Assembly: GCA_043228905.1 (NCBI GenBank)
Contig: JBHGNT010000008.1
Span: 3,162,001-3,226,000, forward strand
Direction: 5' to 3'
DNA from: Azolla caroliniana
Taxonomy: Eukaryota > Polypodiophyta
Length of the DNA stretch: 64,000 nucleotides
This document shows positions 10,085-22,924 of this stretch, piece after piece. A program made the translations under genes and the position numbers. The notes under the pieces were generated by a model, which was not told the DNA's origin, searched no databases, and was given only the letters and a program-made list of their open reading frames with translations. Positions within the stretch are counted from its first letter, which is position 1; each line of letters opens with the position of its first letter.

Positions 10085-13000
10085 ATGCCTAATCATATTA
10101 CAAGGACATCCTTTTCTCGTCTGGGGCCTGCTTTTTTGGTCTATTTAGGATGTATGGAACCTGGCCGCTGGGCAACTGCAATGGAAGCAGGGTCAAGACT
10201 CGGGTTAGAGCTCGTCTGGGTGTTGATATCAGCTTGTGCTTTCTCAGCATTTCTACAATCTCTTTCCAATCGTCTTGGCCTCGCAACAGGAAAGAACCTT
10301 GCTCAGGTTAGATTATATATCCATGATCAACTTTTACATAGCAATATTCCTTTATGGCTCCTAGATTGTAATACTCTTTTGATAATGTGCAAGAAGAAAG
10401 TGTGCCTTGTGAGTGATTGAATGATGTGAATTGCTACAGTGCCCAACAATTTAGAACCGTTATTCATGAAATACTCAATAGCTATCAAACTCCTATAGTT
10501 TGCAAGAAGTAAGAGTATTGGTAGAACGATGTGAATTGGTGGATTGCTCAACAAACTTAAACACATATCTACGAATAAAGCATACTGTTTCAATTGAAAA
10601 GAAGAAAAAGGTTGCCTTGGCCATTTGTAGTGATTGAATGAAGTGAATTGATATGTTTCACAACAATTTCAAACACTTTTGTGCATAAGTTATATCTACT
10701 GTGTCAGTCAGTTGAAAAGAAGGAAATGTATAACAATCACAGTTTCTATACTTGTTCAATTGCAAAAAAGTGAGACTTTATGCCCTCTGAGTGGTAGAGT
10801 AAAAGCCAATCCATATGTTTCTCAACAATTTTGAAAGCTCATCAGAGTCAAGAAATGAACAATACTAATACTTAAATATGAAATGCTACACTGGTCTCTA
10901 AAGATTAGAACATTAATGTATAAGGCTCACAGCTACAATACAGGTTCCATTGCAAAGAAGTAAAAGTATGCCGTATGAGTAGTAGAATGATAGGGAATTA
11001 TTATGGGACTTCACAATTTTGGAAGCTCATCAGGTTCAAGAAACAACCATTTCTAACGTTTAAATATTACTGACTTTCCTGGTGTCTAAAGATTAAATAT
11101 AACAGCAGAAGTTGATGTCCGAAATCCCTGCAAATATGCAGGCAATGTGCTGCCATGAGTTAATGGCAAATAATGAAACCATGGAAAAACATGTAATCTA
11201 TAATAAAGCTTTTACTGTAATCTGTAAACATGTAATAAAGCTTTTATTGTAATGAACGGAAAAGTTTATGAAATTTATAAACCTTTGCTAGCTTGAATGT
11301 TTGCTTTGGTTCTGGCACTTGAAGACCTGGAAGAATTTTAAACGGATTTGGTGTTCATATGTGGAGACATAACTGTATACATGATAAACACCATCATTGG
11401 TCATGGTTGTTTCTCATCTGTAATGTAGCTTGATGCTGATCACTCATTATTTAGATGGAATGCGAAAGTCTAGAATATTTCAAGGTGTAAAAAATTGATA
11501 TTGGCTGTGATCAGGATGAGGGAAGTGATATATGAAGTGCACACTTTAACTAAACCATGAATAGTTTAGACTGTTAATAATGAAGGTGACATTTTTACAT
11601 TGTTTTTTGTGTATGTGGGTTTTGCAAGATATTTTTTGTGTTGATCAAAATATGAGATCCAAATTTGTTTATGAAAACCATTTTCATGCTTGTCTCTCAT
11701 TGGATTTGGTATTTCAGATATGCGGTGCTGAGTATCCACGATACCTATCCATGATTTTATGGTTCCTGTGTGAAGTTTCAATTCTTATTTTGGACCTTAG
11801 CACGGTATGCCAAATCTTGCAATAAAGTCTTGTTTACTTAATTAGGTTGTTCCTTAAAATACATTTGTATTTCTTTTTCTAGGTGTTGGGGATAGCCATA
11901 ATATTAAATTCATTGCTGGGCTTTTCAATGATATCCAGTGTGATTATTGCGGCGGTTGATTCTATCATTTTTCTTTTGTTTCTTCCTCATTTGGTAAGGA
12001 ACTTCAAATTATTCTGCTCGCATTCAGTTCAGTCGGTTAAGTTTTAAGTAAGATTTCAGTTTTCACATTCTTTAGAAAGTCAAGGACTCTATATGAGACC
12101 GGAGGTTCTGTCTTTCCATCTTACAGTCAGATTTGTTTTATATTAGTCTTATTGATATGAATTTATCAACATGTGGAAATAGTCTCATGCTGCCCAACTT
12201 TATCTTACACAAATCTTCACTTGAAAAGCTATTTTATGTCCTATGATTTGAGGATGGTTCGTTAAATGAAATTTACTGAGTGTATTCTTCACATTTAACT
12301 AGAGAGACTGGAATGGAGTTGTCAGGAAGGAATTCCTCCCCACTCTCCCCCCAAAAAGCAAAATTAAAAATAAAAGATAAAATTAACAGAAAATAAATAA
12401 AGATATCTCTGAGAAAAAACATCTAAACGCAGATAAGAACTACATTCCAAAATGAAATTATATGCTTGTATCACTATAAAGATATTGATTCAATCTTGTC
12501 AAAATTTGTAGAATAGAAGTGGCATATTCCAAGTCCTGAACTAAAGAGGAGTTTGCATTTGTGCTATTTTCAGGGCTTGTACAAAGCAGCACTTCTCATT
12601 GCCAGCATCATGGGTGTGGTTCTCTTAAGTTTTACTGCTGAGACCTTATATAATAATATTTCCAGTGCACCTGCAGCATTTCAAGGACTCATTCCAATGT
12701 TTAGGGGAGAAATAATATATATTGCTTCCGGAATTTTAGGTTCCAATATTTTACCGACAAACATTTATCTTCAGTCTGCACTGTTTGAAGTAATCAAATT
12801 GTTTTTCATAGCTCTATTAATCTTTTAATAGTTTACTTATATTTGAAAACATTTGAAATCTGCTTTTCCACATAATGCAGAATGGAAAATTTCAGGATAG
12901 TCAAAATTCTGGTTTGCCACTTCGTTACAGTGCCGTAAATATCACTGCAGCTTCTGGTACTCTGTTCCTTGTCATTTTGGCTGTTTTAAGCTCAGCAGCA

Positions 13001-16000
13001 GCAATTTTTCATAATTCTGGTCATGTTGTTGTTATTCTTCAAGATGCCCAAGCACTCATGGAACAGGTGATATTTTGTTTGTCTGAACCAGTTATGTTGT
13101 GTATAGGATAAAATGGACACGTCTATAGCATCAACGTGGAAAGTTTTCTTTGTCTGTACTGTATTGGTTACACCTGTGCCATCTTATTAGCACAGAGCAT
13201 TCATTTACTCTTCTCAAATTTGATGGCTCACGAAGTATTTTCAAACTCTTTATTGTTTTTAGTTTATTCTTAAGCTTTATTGCAGAATGCATGCATTCAC
13301 TCTTCTCAAATTTGATGACTCGTGGAGTCCCTTGTTTTAACTCTTTATTGTTTTATGTTTGATTCTTAGGCTTCCTTTACTCTTTGGTTATCTTTCTATT
13401 ATTCTCTTCGAGATTGGTTCTCTCTCTAAACTTGTTAATGCTCATCATGGCCGACTTTCAAGCATCCAGATTGTGTTACATAGTTTCTTTTCTATAAATA
13501 TTATTCTTGGTAATCAGAAGGACGTTGGCCAGATGGAATTACACATTCATAAGAATCAGTGCACAATTGTTGTATGGATTGCAGGCTATTTATGTATATC
13601 ATGGTTGTTTTTCAGGTATTAAGCAACTCGGTTTCTCCTGTTGCTTTTGGATTTTCCTTCATTTGTGCAAGCCAAATTTCAACATTAAGTGGGACAATGG
13701 CAGGGCAGGTGGCAGCACAGGGGCTTTTAGGTTTGAAGCTGCCGTTTATGTTACATCATATTTTTACCAGATTAGGAGCAACCATTGCAGCTCTGTTTCT
13801 TGTATGGAGTTTTGGGAGTGAAGGAGTTTACCAGGTCCTCATTTTTCTCCAGGTCATCCTAACATTGCAGCTTCCATTTGTAATAGTCCCTTTGGTTAAA
13901 GTAACATCTTCCCAGAGAATTATGGGCAACTATAAGAACTCCTTGTTCGTGGAGACAATATCCTGGATTTGCTGTGGAATTATCTATGTGATGGATGTTT
14001 GGGTGATATTTGACTTGTTTTTTGGCGAATATGATGAATATATGATCTCAGGAAGTTGGAATTTTCTTCGAGATTTAGTTGAGTTAAGTACAAAATGGGG
14101 AGAAGTGGTTCGTTTTCTATGCTGCATCACAACTGTGGGTCTTGCAACCTCATCAACATTGCTTCTAATGTGGATGATCTCCACTCCATTTAAAGTACGG
14201 CGGACCAAACAACTGATGAGGTCTGTCAGTGCCCCCATGGAATGTATTCCAGAAATTTCAGAGGGAAAATATGTGGAGGCCAAGAAAACATTTCAAGAAT
14301 TTGATCTTTATAATGATCATGTCTTGCCTGAGGTGGCAAAGACTGATTGCTCTAAAGCATTGGAGGCAGATGAACTTGCTAATGATCCATGTGTTATGTC
14401 CACAACAAAAGTAGTGGAAGAAGTACAATTAGAAGATATCCCGCTAGATTGTGCTGAGAATTTGGCATCTCAGAAGGAACCTTATGTGGAGGCGAAAGTA
14501 GAAGTTTCAACATCCTCAGTTGATGATATTACATTTCTTCTTTGCAACCAGGGACAAGAAATCCAGTCAAAGACAAATATGAAGGAAATACCAGGTTTAG
14601 TAAGTACGTCAATCCCTGGTGATACTTTTCCTTCAGTTAACTCTTGTTCCAAAATTCTTATACCATTGTTGGTTCCTTCATCTGAACCAAACAAAATTGA
14701 TCAGCATGATGCTGGAAAATCTGATGCAAATAGAGACATTGAACACCCCAAACAAACCGATGAAGAAGTTGATGGTAATGAGCTGTTTGATAAGGATGAT
14801 GATTATATAGATGGTTGGGAGACCCTAGAGCAAGATAATGCTTTTCAGAGAAATCCATCTATTCTAGGAGGTAGTGTTAATTCATCCACATTAGAAGAGC
14901 CAGGATCAGAAAAAAGCTTCAGTGCAAGAAGTGATGCAAGTGAAAGTAGCTGTGGTGGCAGTGGCAGTGGCAGCCTTTCGAGATTGTCAGGATTGGGTAG
15001 GTCAGCGAGAAGGCAATTTTCTGGCTTACTTGATGAATTTTGGAGTAAACTGTATGATTTACATGGACAAACAGTAGCTTTACCACAAGGAAAACCAGGA
15101 GTACGTAGCTTCAAAGCTTCACAAATGGACACCTTAGGGTATTATCCATCTGTGGGTTATAATGATACATTTGGTAATTTGCATACATTTGCACAGAAAT
15201 CTTGGCACAAGAATGCAATGGGCGATCTGGTTGATCCAGCTTTGCATTCTAGGTATCCTAGTTCACCATCAGACTCTCTCGATAGCCTCTATCCTCAATC
15301 CTATTCTTCCCATAATCTGGAAGCTCGGAGATATTCAAGCCTGAATTTTCCATCTTCTAGGGATAATGTTGATAACCAACCTCATACTATTCATGGGTAC
15401 AAGATGGCCTCCTATGTGGAAAGAAGTCGTACATTTTCTATGGGATTGGATGTTAGTCCATTTATAGTAGAGAGGCAAAGACCAGCTTTACATGAGCAGA
15501 CTTCACATGCTGCTACCTTCAACAGGCTTCAAGTATCATCCAGCACTGGATTTGAGAGTAATCTTTCATCCAACTCCAGTCAATCAAAGTTTCCCGGACC
15601 ATATGCGAAACAAAGGTTGTTTGGGAACTCTTCAGCAAGTAACTCATTCCATAATGAAACTGAGTTGCTGGACATGTCTAGAGGGACTCATAGGATGCCA
15701 TACACTGGGCTGGATGCTTCAGTCTGGGATCCTCTTGTGTATAGAGTTACAGGGGAATTGAATATTCCGCACAATGATCATAAGATAGTGCAGTTGGGTG
15801 AAAAGGACATAGTTAGCCCCTCTTACACACAGCGGCCTGCTAGTCAAGGATATTTTGGTATAAATACAAATGATAGTGAAGGCTTCAAGTCCCAAGTTGA
15901 AACAGCATTATCATTTGATGAAAGAGCACCATTATCCTTCGATGAAATTTCTCCCCCACAATCACGAAAAGATGCATTTTCAATTCAATCATCTTCACTT

Positions 16001-19000
16001 TGGTCCACACAACCATTTGAACAACTCTTTGGCTCATCTCACTCAAGCACTAGTATATCTCCTAACACAACAGACATGACAGTGAGTCAGAGTGGAACTT
16101 TGTCATCTTTAATTCTAGCAAATGATCACGACATTGCTATTTTGAATGCTTTACGGATATGCATACGCAAGTTGCTTAAGTTGGATGGTTCGGACTGGCT
16201 TTTCCGATTTGAGAGTGGCTTGGATGAAGATCTTATTGGCACAGTTGCTAAGAGAGAGAAGGTCCTCCTCGATGCAGATGCCAAAGAGCTCTATAAGGTG
16301 CAGACATTGAATGAGCAATTTTTGGTTGGTGGCTCTCAGAAACAATTTGCAAAGAGTGATGTTGATCCAACATTGGCTGCATCAGGCGTGCCACATTGTG
16401 GTGAGGGATGCGTTTGGAGTATGGAACTGGTAGTAAGCTTTGGGGTGTGGTGTATTCATAGAATTTTGGAATTAGCGTTGATGGAAAGCAGACCAGAGCT
16501 TTGGGGAAAATATACTTACGTTCTTAATCGTCTTCAGGTATAGCTTTGCAACCTTTTGTTCTATGGCAGTAAAAATTTCAAGCTTAGTGCTGCATTTGAT
16601 CTTCTAAAGTGTATACTTATCCTCTGTGCTGTGATTTTGCTCTCGACTAATTTACAAATAACAAAGTGGAACTTTTAAAATACCCAGAAGTCCAAAGTTT
16701 CTGTTAAAGAAGATGGGTAAACATCTATGTGTAGATGCTAAAAATGTTCATTTCATCGTCACTGAGCCCTGGAAAAAAAACACTCTGAGCTCGACAGTTC
16801 CAGAAAGAATAATCTTGGTTTATCAAGATTTTCTGGCTTTCTCCCATTGAAGAAGTGATTGCTTCCATGACTTAATAAAATAAAGAACGAAGTAACTGGA
16901 AGATGTTTTTTCAAAAAGAAGGAAGATGTGAGAATAGTCAGTCATCTCATGCAATCAATCATTGAACTCTCCTCTGCCACCCTCTGCAGTCAGCCCTTGT
17001 GCTTGCCAATGTTGTCTGCTGTATGGAAACTGCTCTCCTTCTCCCCAGTGTTTTGATATCATGTCTATTTTCCTTAGGTCCAACTTATGCTCTATACCCA
17101 TCTCTGACCTATCTAGCAGACTATGTGTTCCATTTAGACTGTATGTTCTATCTGATTGTAATGTCCTGATCCAAGTGGGATTGTTTTCAAAGCAAGTTGA
17201 TCATTGTAAGAGTGGCATCTTGAAAGATTTAACATAAGATGGAGACATATCCTGTAGAAATTGAGCTGAACAGAAGTCATTCAAATTTCATTCTGAAAAA
17301 TAAGTTAACCATGGAAGCGAAGCTGGACCAAATGATAGAATAATTACAAGAAAAAGAAAGATTCCATACTCGAGAAAAAACATGGAAGAAGACCGGGACC
17401 AAACTCTTATACATCCATTTGGTTGATGTCTCCCAGTCAGCCTAGCCTATCCACAAGCACAGGTTACTGTTTCTCTTATTTTCTGTATACTCATTACTTA
17501 TATCACGTTTGTTGCTCAGGCTGGAAATTTTTTCCTATTTCTAAATTTAAACATGGTGTTTTTTATGCATTATATGCATATTTCCCATTCGTCTAGCCTC
17601 TAGGTGCTGTATGATATATTCTGCTATGGTTTTCTTGGGGAGGATGAGTCTTTGTTTTCTGAAGTTCCATATCTCTATGCTTTTAACAAATGATATATTC
17701 CTGGCATTTTCATCAAGCAATCCAACCAAGAGGAAGCTGTAGATAATGATATCTCCTTGAGCGAGTGTTAGAAATTAGTGTTTCTACAGAAGGTTGGAAA
17801 CTAGCTGAAACTTTGAATATCTAGACTAGCTACAAATTACAAATAGAAAAAGAAACGTTACTGATGAAATGTAGATCTGAATTTCCAGACAAGAAATTAA
17901 AATATAAGTTTGATGTGATATTTTTTATGTAAATGTTTTTTGAATAATGTACAAATAAATAAAAATTTAAGTTCCCTTTCTGAGTTTCTGGAAAGGAAAA
18001 AATGCATCAGGACTTTTTGCTGTTTCTGGCTATTAAGAAAGTCTTTTGGGGAAGATAGATTGTGGGTAATTAGCAAGAAGGATCCGTTATGTGTGAAGAG
18101 AGAGAAGATATCAACAATGAATTGACATTATGGATGCAAGATGATGGTGATTGGAAAGTGAAGGATGAGTTATACTTGTGGGTTTCTCAGACATGGGGTA
18201 ATTCTTGGCTGTGCAATGGATTTGGGATCTTTGGACTTTCTCATATGGCTGTGTATGTGTCTGTCGTTTTCCTCTGTGTAAAAGGGGCTCAACTTATAGT
18301 GTTTCAGAGAGGTACATCAATACCTGTTTGGATCTTTGTGGTTTTGGTACTATTCTCTAATCTGTTTTTTCTGTTGTAGAGAGAATGGCTTGTGTCTTAC
18401 TGTCTCATTGTATGAACATACACCATTAATACAAATTTATTAGAAATTGTGGTTAAAGTAGACCCGCTAGCTATTTTTGAATACAAATCATTTGGTTCCT
18501 CTCTTCTATATACTTACTACACTTTCTAGAATAGTGCACGTGGTATAAGTTAGGAATTGTTTGGTGGGATATTTTATGTGTCCACCCATCTAGCCAGTTG
18601 ATCTAGAGTAAATGTTATTCATTAATTGATCATGTTTATTTGGTTAATTATGTGCTTTGGAGTGTGGAGTCCTAATATCCAGTTTTCATCTGGTGAAACA
18701 GGGGGTACTTGATCCCGCATTTTCAAAGCCACGTACAATCTCAACTTCATGTATCTGTGTGATTTCAGAGGTTCCTGATGTAAAACAATGTATTATGAAG
18801 GATGTTGGAGAAACTGGATTTTCTGCCAGTCCACAGTCTTGGCCCTGGGGGCATAATCCAAGTATCCCTAAAGGGAAAGGGGCAAGTGTGAATGTCTTTT
18901 TGGATATTATTAGAGTTGTTGAGATGGCAATCGGCTCTCGGAAAGGGCGGACAGGAACGGCTGCCGGTGATGTGGCTTTCCCAAAAGGGAAAGAAAATCT

Positions 19001-19145
19001 TGCCTCTGTTTTGAAGCGTTATAAGCGACGTCTTAGCAGTAAGAGTTTGGGAACAACAGGAAATGTTAATTATAATAATAATATTAGCAGTGGGGTTTCA
19101 AATCACAGAACATTGGCAGCGAATCCTTTGTTGTGTAGATCCTAA
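10085..19145 (+). CDS. EIN2: EIN2, NRAMP-like ethylene-signalling membrane protein
   Basis: Seven coding exons (10085-10306, 11718-11804, 11883-11993, 12574-12789, 12881-13066, 13616-16537, 18702-19145) give 1395 aa; the Arabidopsis protein has about 1300. Residues ~1-450 form the NRAMP-like multi-span domain of the ER membrane. The long cytosolic part is serine-rich. It contains the conserved GSLSRL..GLGR.ARR block near residue 727, in the region where CTR1 phosphorylates EIN2, and the C-terminal core MESRPELWGKYTYVLNRLQ. It also has RKGRTGTAAGDVAFPKGKEN and the nuclear-localisation stretch LKRYKRRL near residue 1352. In known plants the C-terminal part is released when ethylene is sensed, stabilises EIN3 and represses EBF mRNA translation. 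The membrane half is unusually divergent: EPGRW replaces DPGKW and LPTN replaces VPHN. A decayed copy of the last exon follows the stop. Confidence 0.96.
16538..18701 (+). other. EIN2 intron 6 (2.2 kb)
   Basis: The donor follows CGTCTTCAG at 16537, and the acceptor is TGAAACAG before GGGGTACTTGAT at 18702. The intron is far longer than the other EIN2 introns. Its open frames (for example 18089-18379) show no family resemblance, and I see no terminal repeats that would mark an inserted element. Confidence 0.7.
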
Positions 19146-19177
19146 TTTCTTTACTTCCAAAACAAAGACGTGTTCTT

Positions 19178-19540
19178 CATATCCTGAGTCTTGGCATTGG
19201 GTGTGTAATTTGAGTACCCTTAGAGGGAAAGGTGGAAGTGTACCTATCTTTTTCATTACTACTAGATTCATTGAGATGGTAATCATCTTTCAGAAGGGGC
19301 CAGACAGATAGGACCGCCAATGCATTGGCCTCCCAAAAGGGAAAGGTTATTATTGCGCCTTCTGTTATAAGCAACATAATAGCAGTAAGAGGCCGGGAAC
19401 AACAGGTAATGCTAATAATAATAACAATAATAATAACATTAATAATAATAATACCAGCAGTGGTTTGAAATGGCAGAACACTGCCAATGAATCCATTGTT
19501 GTGTAGACCCTACTATCTTTACCTTCAAAAACATATATTT
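19178..19540 (+). pseudogene. Decayed tandem copy of the EIN2 last exon
   Basis: This stretch is recognisably a duplicate of about 18828-19175. It shares GAGTCTTGG...TGGG, AGAGGGAAAGG.GGAAGTGT, TTGAGATGG.AATC, CCCAAAAGGGAAAG, AGCAGTAAGAG, GGGAACAACAGG, a (TAA/AATAAT)n tract, CAGAACA..GCCAATGAATCC and TTGTTGTGTAGA, all in the same order. The frame is broken: a stop follows the GPDR codons that replace the RKGRTG motif, and the basic LKRYKRRL stretch is lost. It lies after the real stop, so it is either in the 3'UTR of EIN2 or just beyond it. Confidence 0.85.
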
Positions 19541-21402
19541 TCTCCTTAAGAGTAAAGTTTGCCCCTTTGCAAGGGGTGGGGCCATGCTCATGGTTCTAAA
19601 ATTGACGGAACAGTTAAAAGTTTCTTTGGAAGGTGGTTTTGGAGTCTGGATTCTTGTCCAATCTTGTATCATAGGTGAGCAAACTATAAAAATGCTCCAT
19701 AGAACCAAAACCCAAACCTGAACCTTCAACAGAGGCTGAAACCATGAGCTGGCATGGATTCTCAGTGCTTTTTATCCAATGTTTATATGGTATAATTACA
19801 AATCCAGTTTTGTTGGAAAACTCGCTTTCCAGAGCTGAATTAGCAACTCCAGCGGTGCAATGAGAAAAAGGTATATAATGTTTTGCTTCAAATGATGTAA
19901 TTGAAAAGTAAAAGCTCACTTAAAGAATATGAGCTTTGTATACAGTATCTCCTGTCAAGGCCATATCAAATTCTGGTCATCATCCAAAGGCAAAATTTGT
20001 GTAGTCTTTACATGTATATGTTCACCAGAAATGCAAGTAGTGTCTATATATTTACCTCAATTCTGTCTATATTGCCTGAACAAATTAAATCCCGTTATTT
20101 GTGTACATAGAAAAGTATGGCTGCTTTCTATATTTTCAAACAAATGTTGATTCTAGTGCTCATTCGTTTTGAATTCTTCTTATTTGTTACGTTTTAACAG
20201 AAGAGTTACTTACACATTGTTTATTTGTCTTAGTATATGACACTAAACTTGACATTTACATTGGATCTTCAGCAATGCCCTGATAAGAATCAAAACATTC
20301 TTGGGAATTCACCTTGTATCATAATTATCACGATTCGTTAATGTCATTACATAATAATGTAACATTTATCTTATGAATATGCATGTGGGTGAGCATATAT
20401 AGAAGAAAATTCTCTATGAAACATTCTTAACTGTCAACAAAATTGTAATGCTAAAGGAATGATGCACTAAATTGACTAAAAGAAGTGGACAGACATACAA
20501 GGTAGAGTAAAAGAAGATGAAAATGCAGGAAGAATGTATAGAATGCCTTGCCATAAGAATGAGTTCTTTCCGTAACTTTTATTTGAAGGGTTCGTCGTTT
20601 CAATTGAGGTTTCACACCAATTGATAACATTATATTTTCATGTGCCCAAGTGATCATTGATCATTCTTAGGCTACTAAATGATCATGTCAATCTAAGAAC
20701 TCATGGTAGTGATCTAAGCACTTCATTTAAAAACATTCAAATGATATGGAAAAATACAAAACATGCCTCTTATAACAATGTAACACATGCTTAATTTCAT
20801 TAATGAAATTAACACCAATATAATGGGTATTTGCACAATTCACATGGGTTGACTCAAAATCAAAGATGGGAATCATTTTTCCTGTTTTTGAGGTATTTGG
20901 GATTGCATCATAATTGGGATATGGGCAATGCTTTTGTGTTTCATGGTAGGCGTGGAGTCAAAACATATCTACGAAAAATGTGGAGATTCTTTCCTCGGTG
21001 GAGTGTTTGTCTTGCTTATTGGCAATTCAACATGTTCCACTACCCATGTAGTTAGTGGGTGACCATACCACATTGTGACACCCATTGTAAGCAATATTTT
21101 TCACACATTTATTAATATAATTGTGTGTTTTCAAGAGAGAGAGAGAGAGAGAGAGCACAAAGACAAGCGTTGGAAAGCCCTCGAGTAGAGCTTCGCAACG
21201 AGATATAGCAAGTTGAATTTGGCGGTTTGTACGAGAAGCAACGATAGCAATAAGGAATCTTGTGTTGTCGGCATCCACATACTCAGAACTCATTGTGGGT
21301 CTTCGATTGCTTTCAAAATCTTCGACCTCTTCAATCGGGTGAGTTCTGATTTTCTCTCTTGTTCATGGAAAATTGTTTTTATCCTGGATCGATATAATGA
21401 TG
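19541..21402. other. Spacer between EIN2 and the LINE element
   Basis: No gene is recognisable. A (GA)n microsatellite occupies 21134-21155. The stretch 21160-21402 may be the 5' untranslated part of the LINE that follows, but its left boundary and any target duplication could not be found. Confidence 0.5.
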
Positions 21403-22911
21403 GACATAAACATGAATTCCTCACAAATTGTGGGGGATATTGATATGGAAACAATCGATCCAAAAAAGAGTAATGTGATGGTTGAATGTAATCGTGAAAT
21501 TGAAGACATTGGAAGCTCTAAGAGGTTTGAGGGAATTGAAGAAATTAATGAGAAAAAATTAACATATGCCGAAATAATACATGTAGATGAAGTTGACAAG
21601 GATCACTGTAATTGGGATAATTTATGGGGAATTGCCAATACCTTATTGTCGGATATTGTGGATGAAAATGAAAATGCAGCGAAAGAATGCATTGAAGAGG
21701 ATGTGCATGATGTGGAAGTTGATGCTAAGGCAGTTTTGCAATCATTTGATGTATTCTATGATCGTGTTGTTATATTATTTTTTACCGGCAAACTCCCATA
21801 TGTTAATTGGATTAAACAATGGTTGAACACAATCGTGTCACCAAATTGTGTTGAAAATATATATGCGGGACCACGAGGGTTTTATGATGTGGTATTTCAT
21901 TCACCGGAGCATCGAAGTGCATTGTTGGTTAAAGTTCCTGTGTTTTTTGATAAACGATTGGTGCATGTTATGCAATGGTCCCCTGAAGTGGATTATCATG
22001 CTTTGTTAAAACAAGAATGTCCTGTTTGGGTTACAATGGATTGTATGCATGCTTTTTTATGGCCACTTTTACAAGAGTTGATGAATCAAATGGGTGAAGT
22101 GTTGGTATCTCCACATGTAAATGCTACAAATAAGTGCACATTTTGTGTGTTATGGGATACAAGTCACAAGAGGCCAGGATGGGTGTGTATGAATGCTCCT
22201 GGTATGAGAAGTCTTTGTTTTAAACTGAAGTGGGAGACATTTGCAGGTCATTGTTTTGGATGTGGTGAATGGGGTCACTTTATGGCGGAATGCCACGGTC
22301 ATTGTCCTTCAACTACAGAGGTTCCTATTGAAGGGAATGATAAGGAAGGAGTTGGGAGAGATGTTGGTGTGTCAGATTTTGTGGATGAAGGAACATCACC
22401 TAGAGCAGGTTATAAAGAGGTCTCACTTCAAGGTTTGGGCCCTAAGAATAAGGGAATTGAATCTATGGATATGGAAAAACAAAGTTTAGTGGTTAAAGAT
22501 AAGGGGGAAAAACCGTTGGGTAGAGCTAGTAGTGATGTTGTTGACAAAGATTGGCATGAGGTTAAGGGCAAGTCGAAAGGGAAATCAATGAATATGCAGC
22601 GTAGTAGCTTGCCCACTACTCGTGTGACTACTTGGCAAGGTAATTCAGGAACTAGGGAGGGCCCTCGAAAAGTTCCTTGGCAATGACAATCTAGGGATAA
22701 GGGATTACCCCTTCACCTTCAATTTGATTCATTGGGACGAGTTGTAAATTCATCAAATTCTCGAGGTTTTCGTCAAGCGGGAGGACCTAAAAAAAAGATT
22801 ACGATAGACAACCCTAAGGATGTGGTGCATGAAAATCCATATGCAGTATTGGAGCATGCTTTGAATAGTTTCATGACATCGGTTGCTCTAAAGGAGCAAG
22901 TGCTCCCATAA
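21403..22911 (+). pseudogene. LINE ORF1 (gag-like, zinc-knuckle) with one premature stop
   Basis: The frame probably starts at the ATG at 21403 (MDINMNSS); an in-frame ATG also lies at 21373. An acidic N-terminal part is followed by a DUF4283-like region and by the knuckle CFGCGEWGHFMAEC (C-x2-C-x4-H-x4-C) encoded near 22254-22295. A TGA at 22684-22686 interrupts the frame, but the same frame stays coding-like to a TAA at 22909-22911, just before the ORF2 start. ORF1 proteins of this class bind element RNA. Confidence 0.8.
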
Positions 22912-22924
22912 CATTGTTGATTGA

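Noticed and set aside
18089-18379. Separate gene inside EIN2 intron 6
   Set aside because: There is no domain resemblance and no splice partners, and the frame is short and hydrophobic by AT-rich composition.
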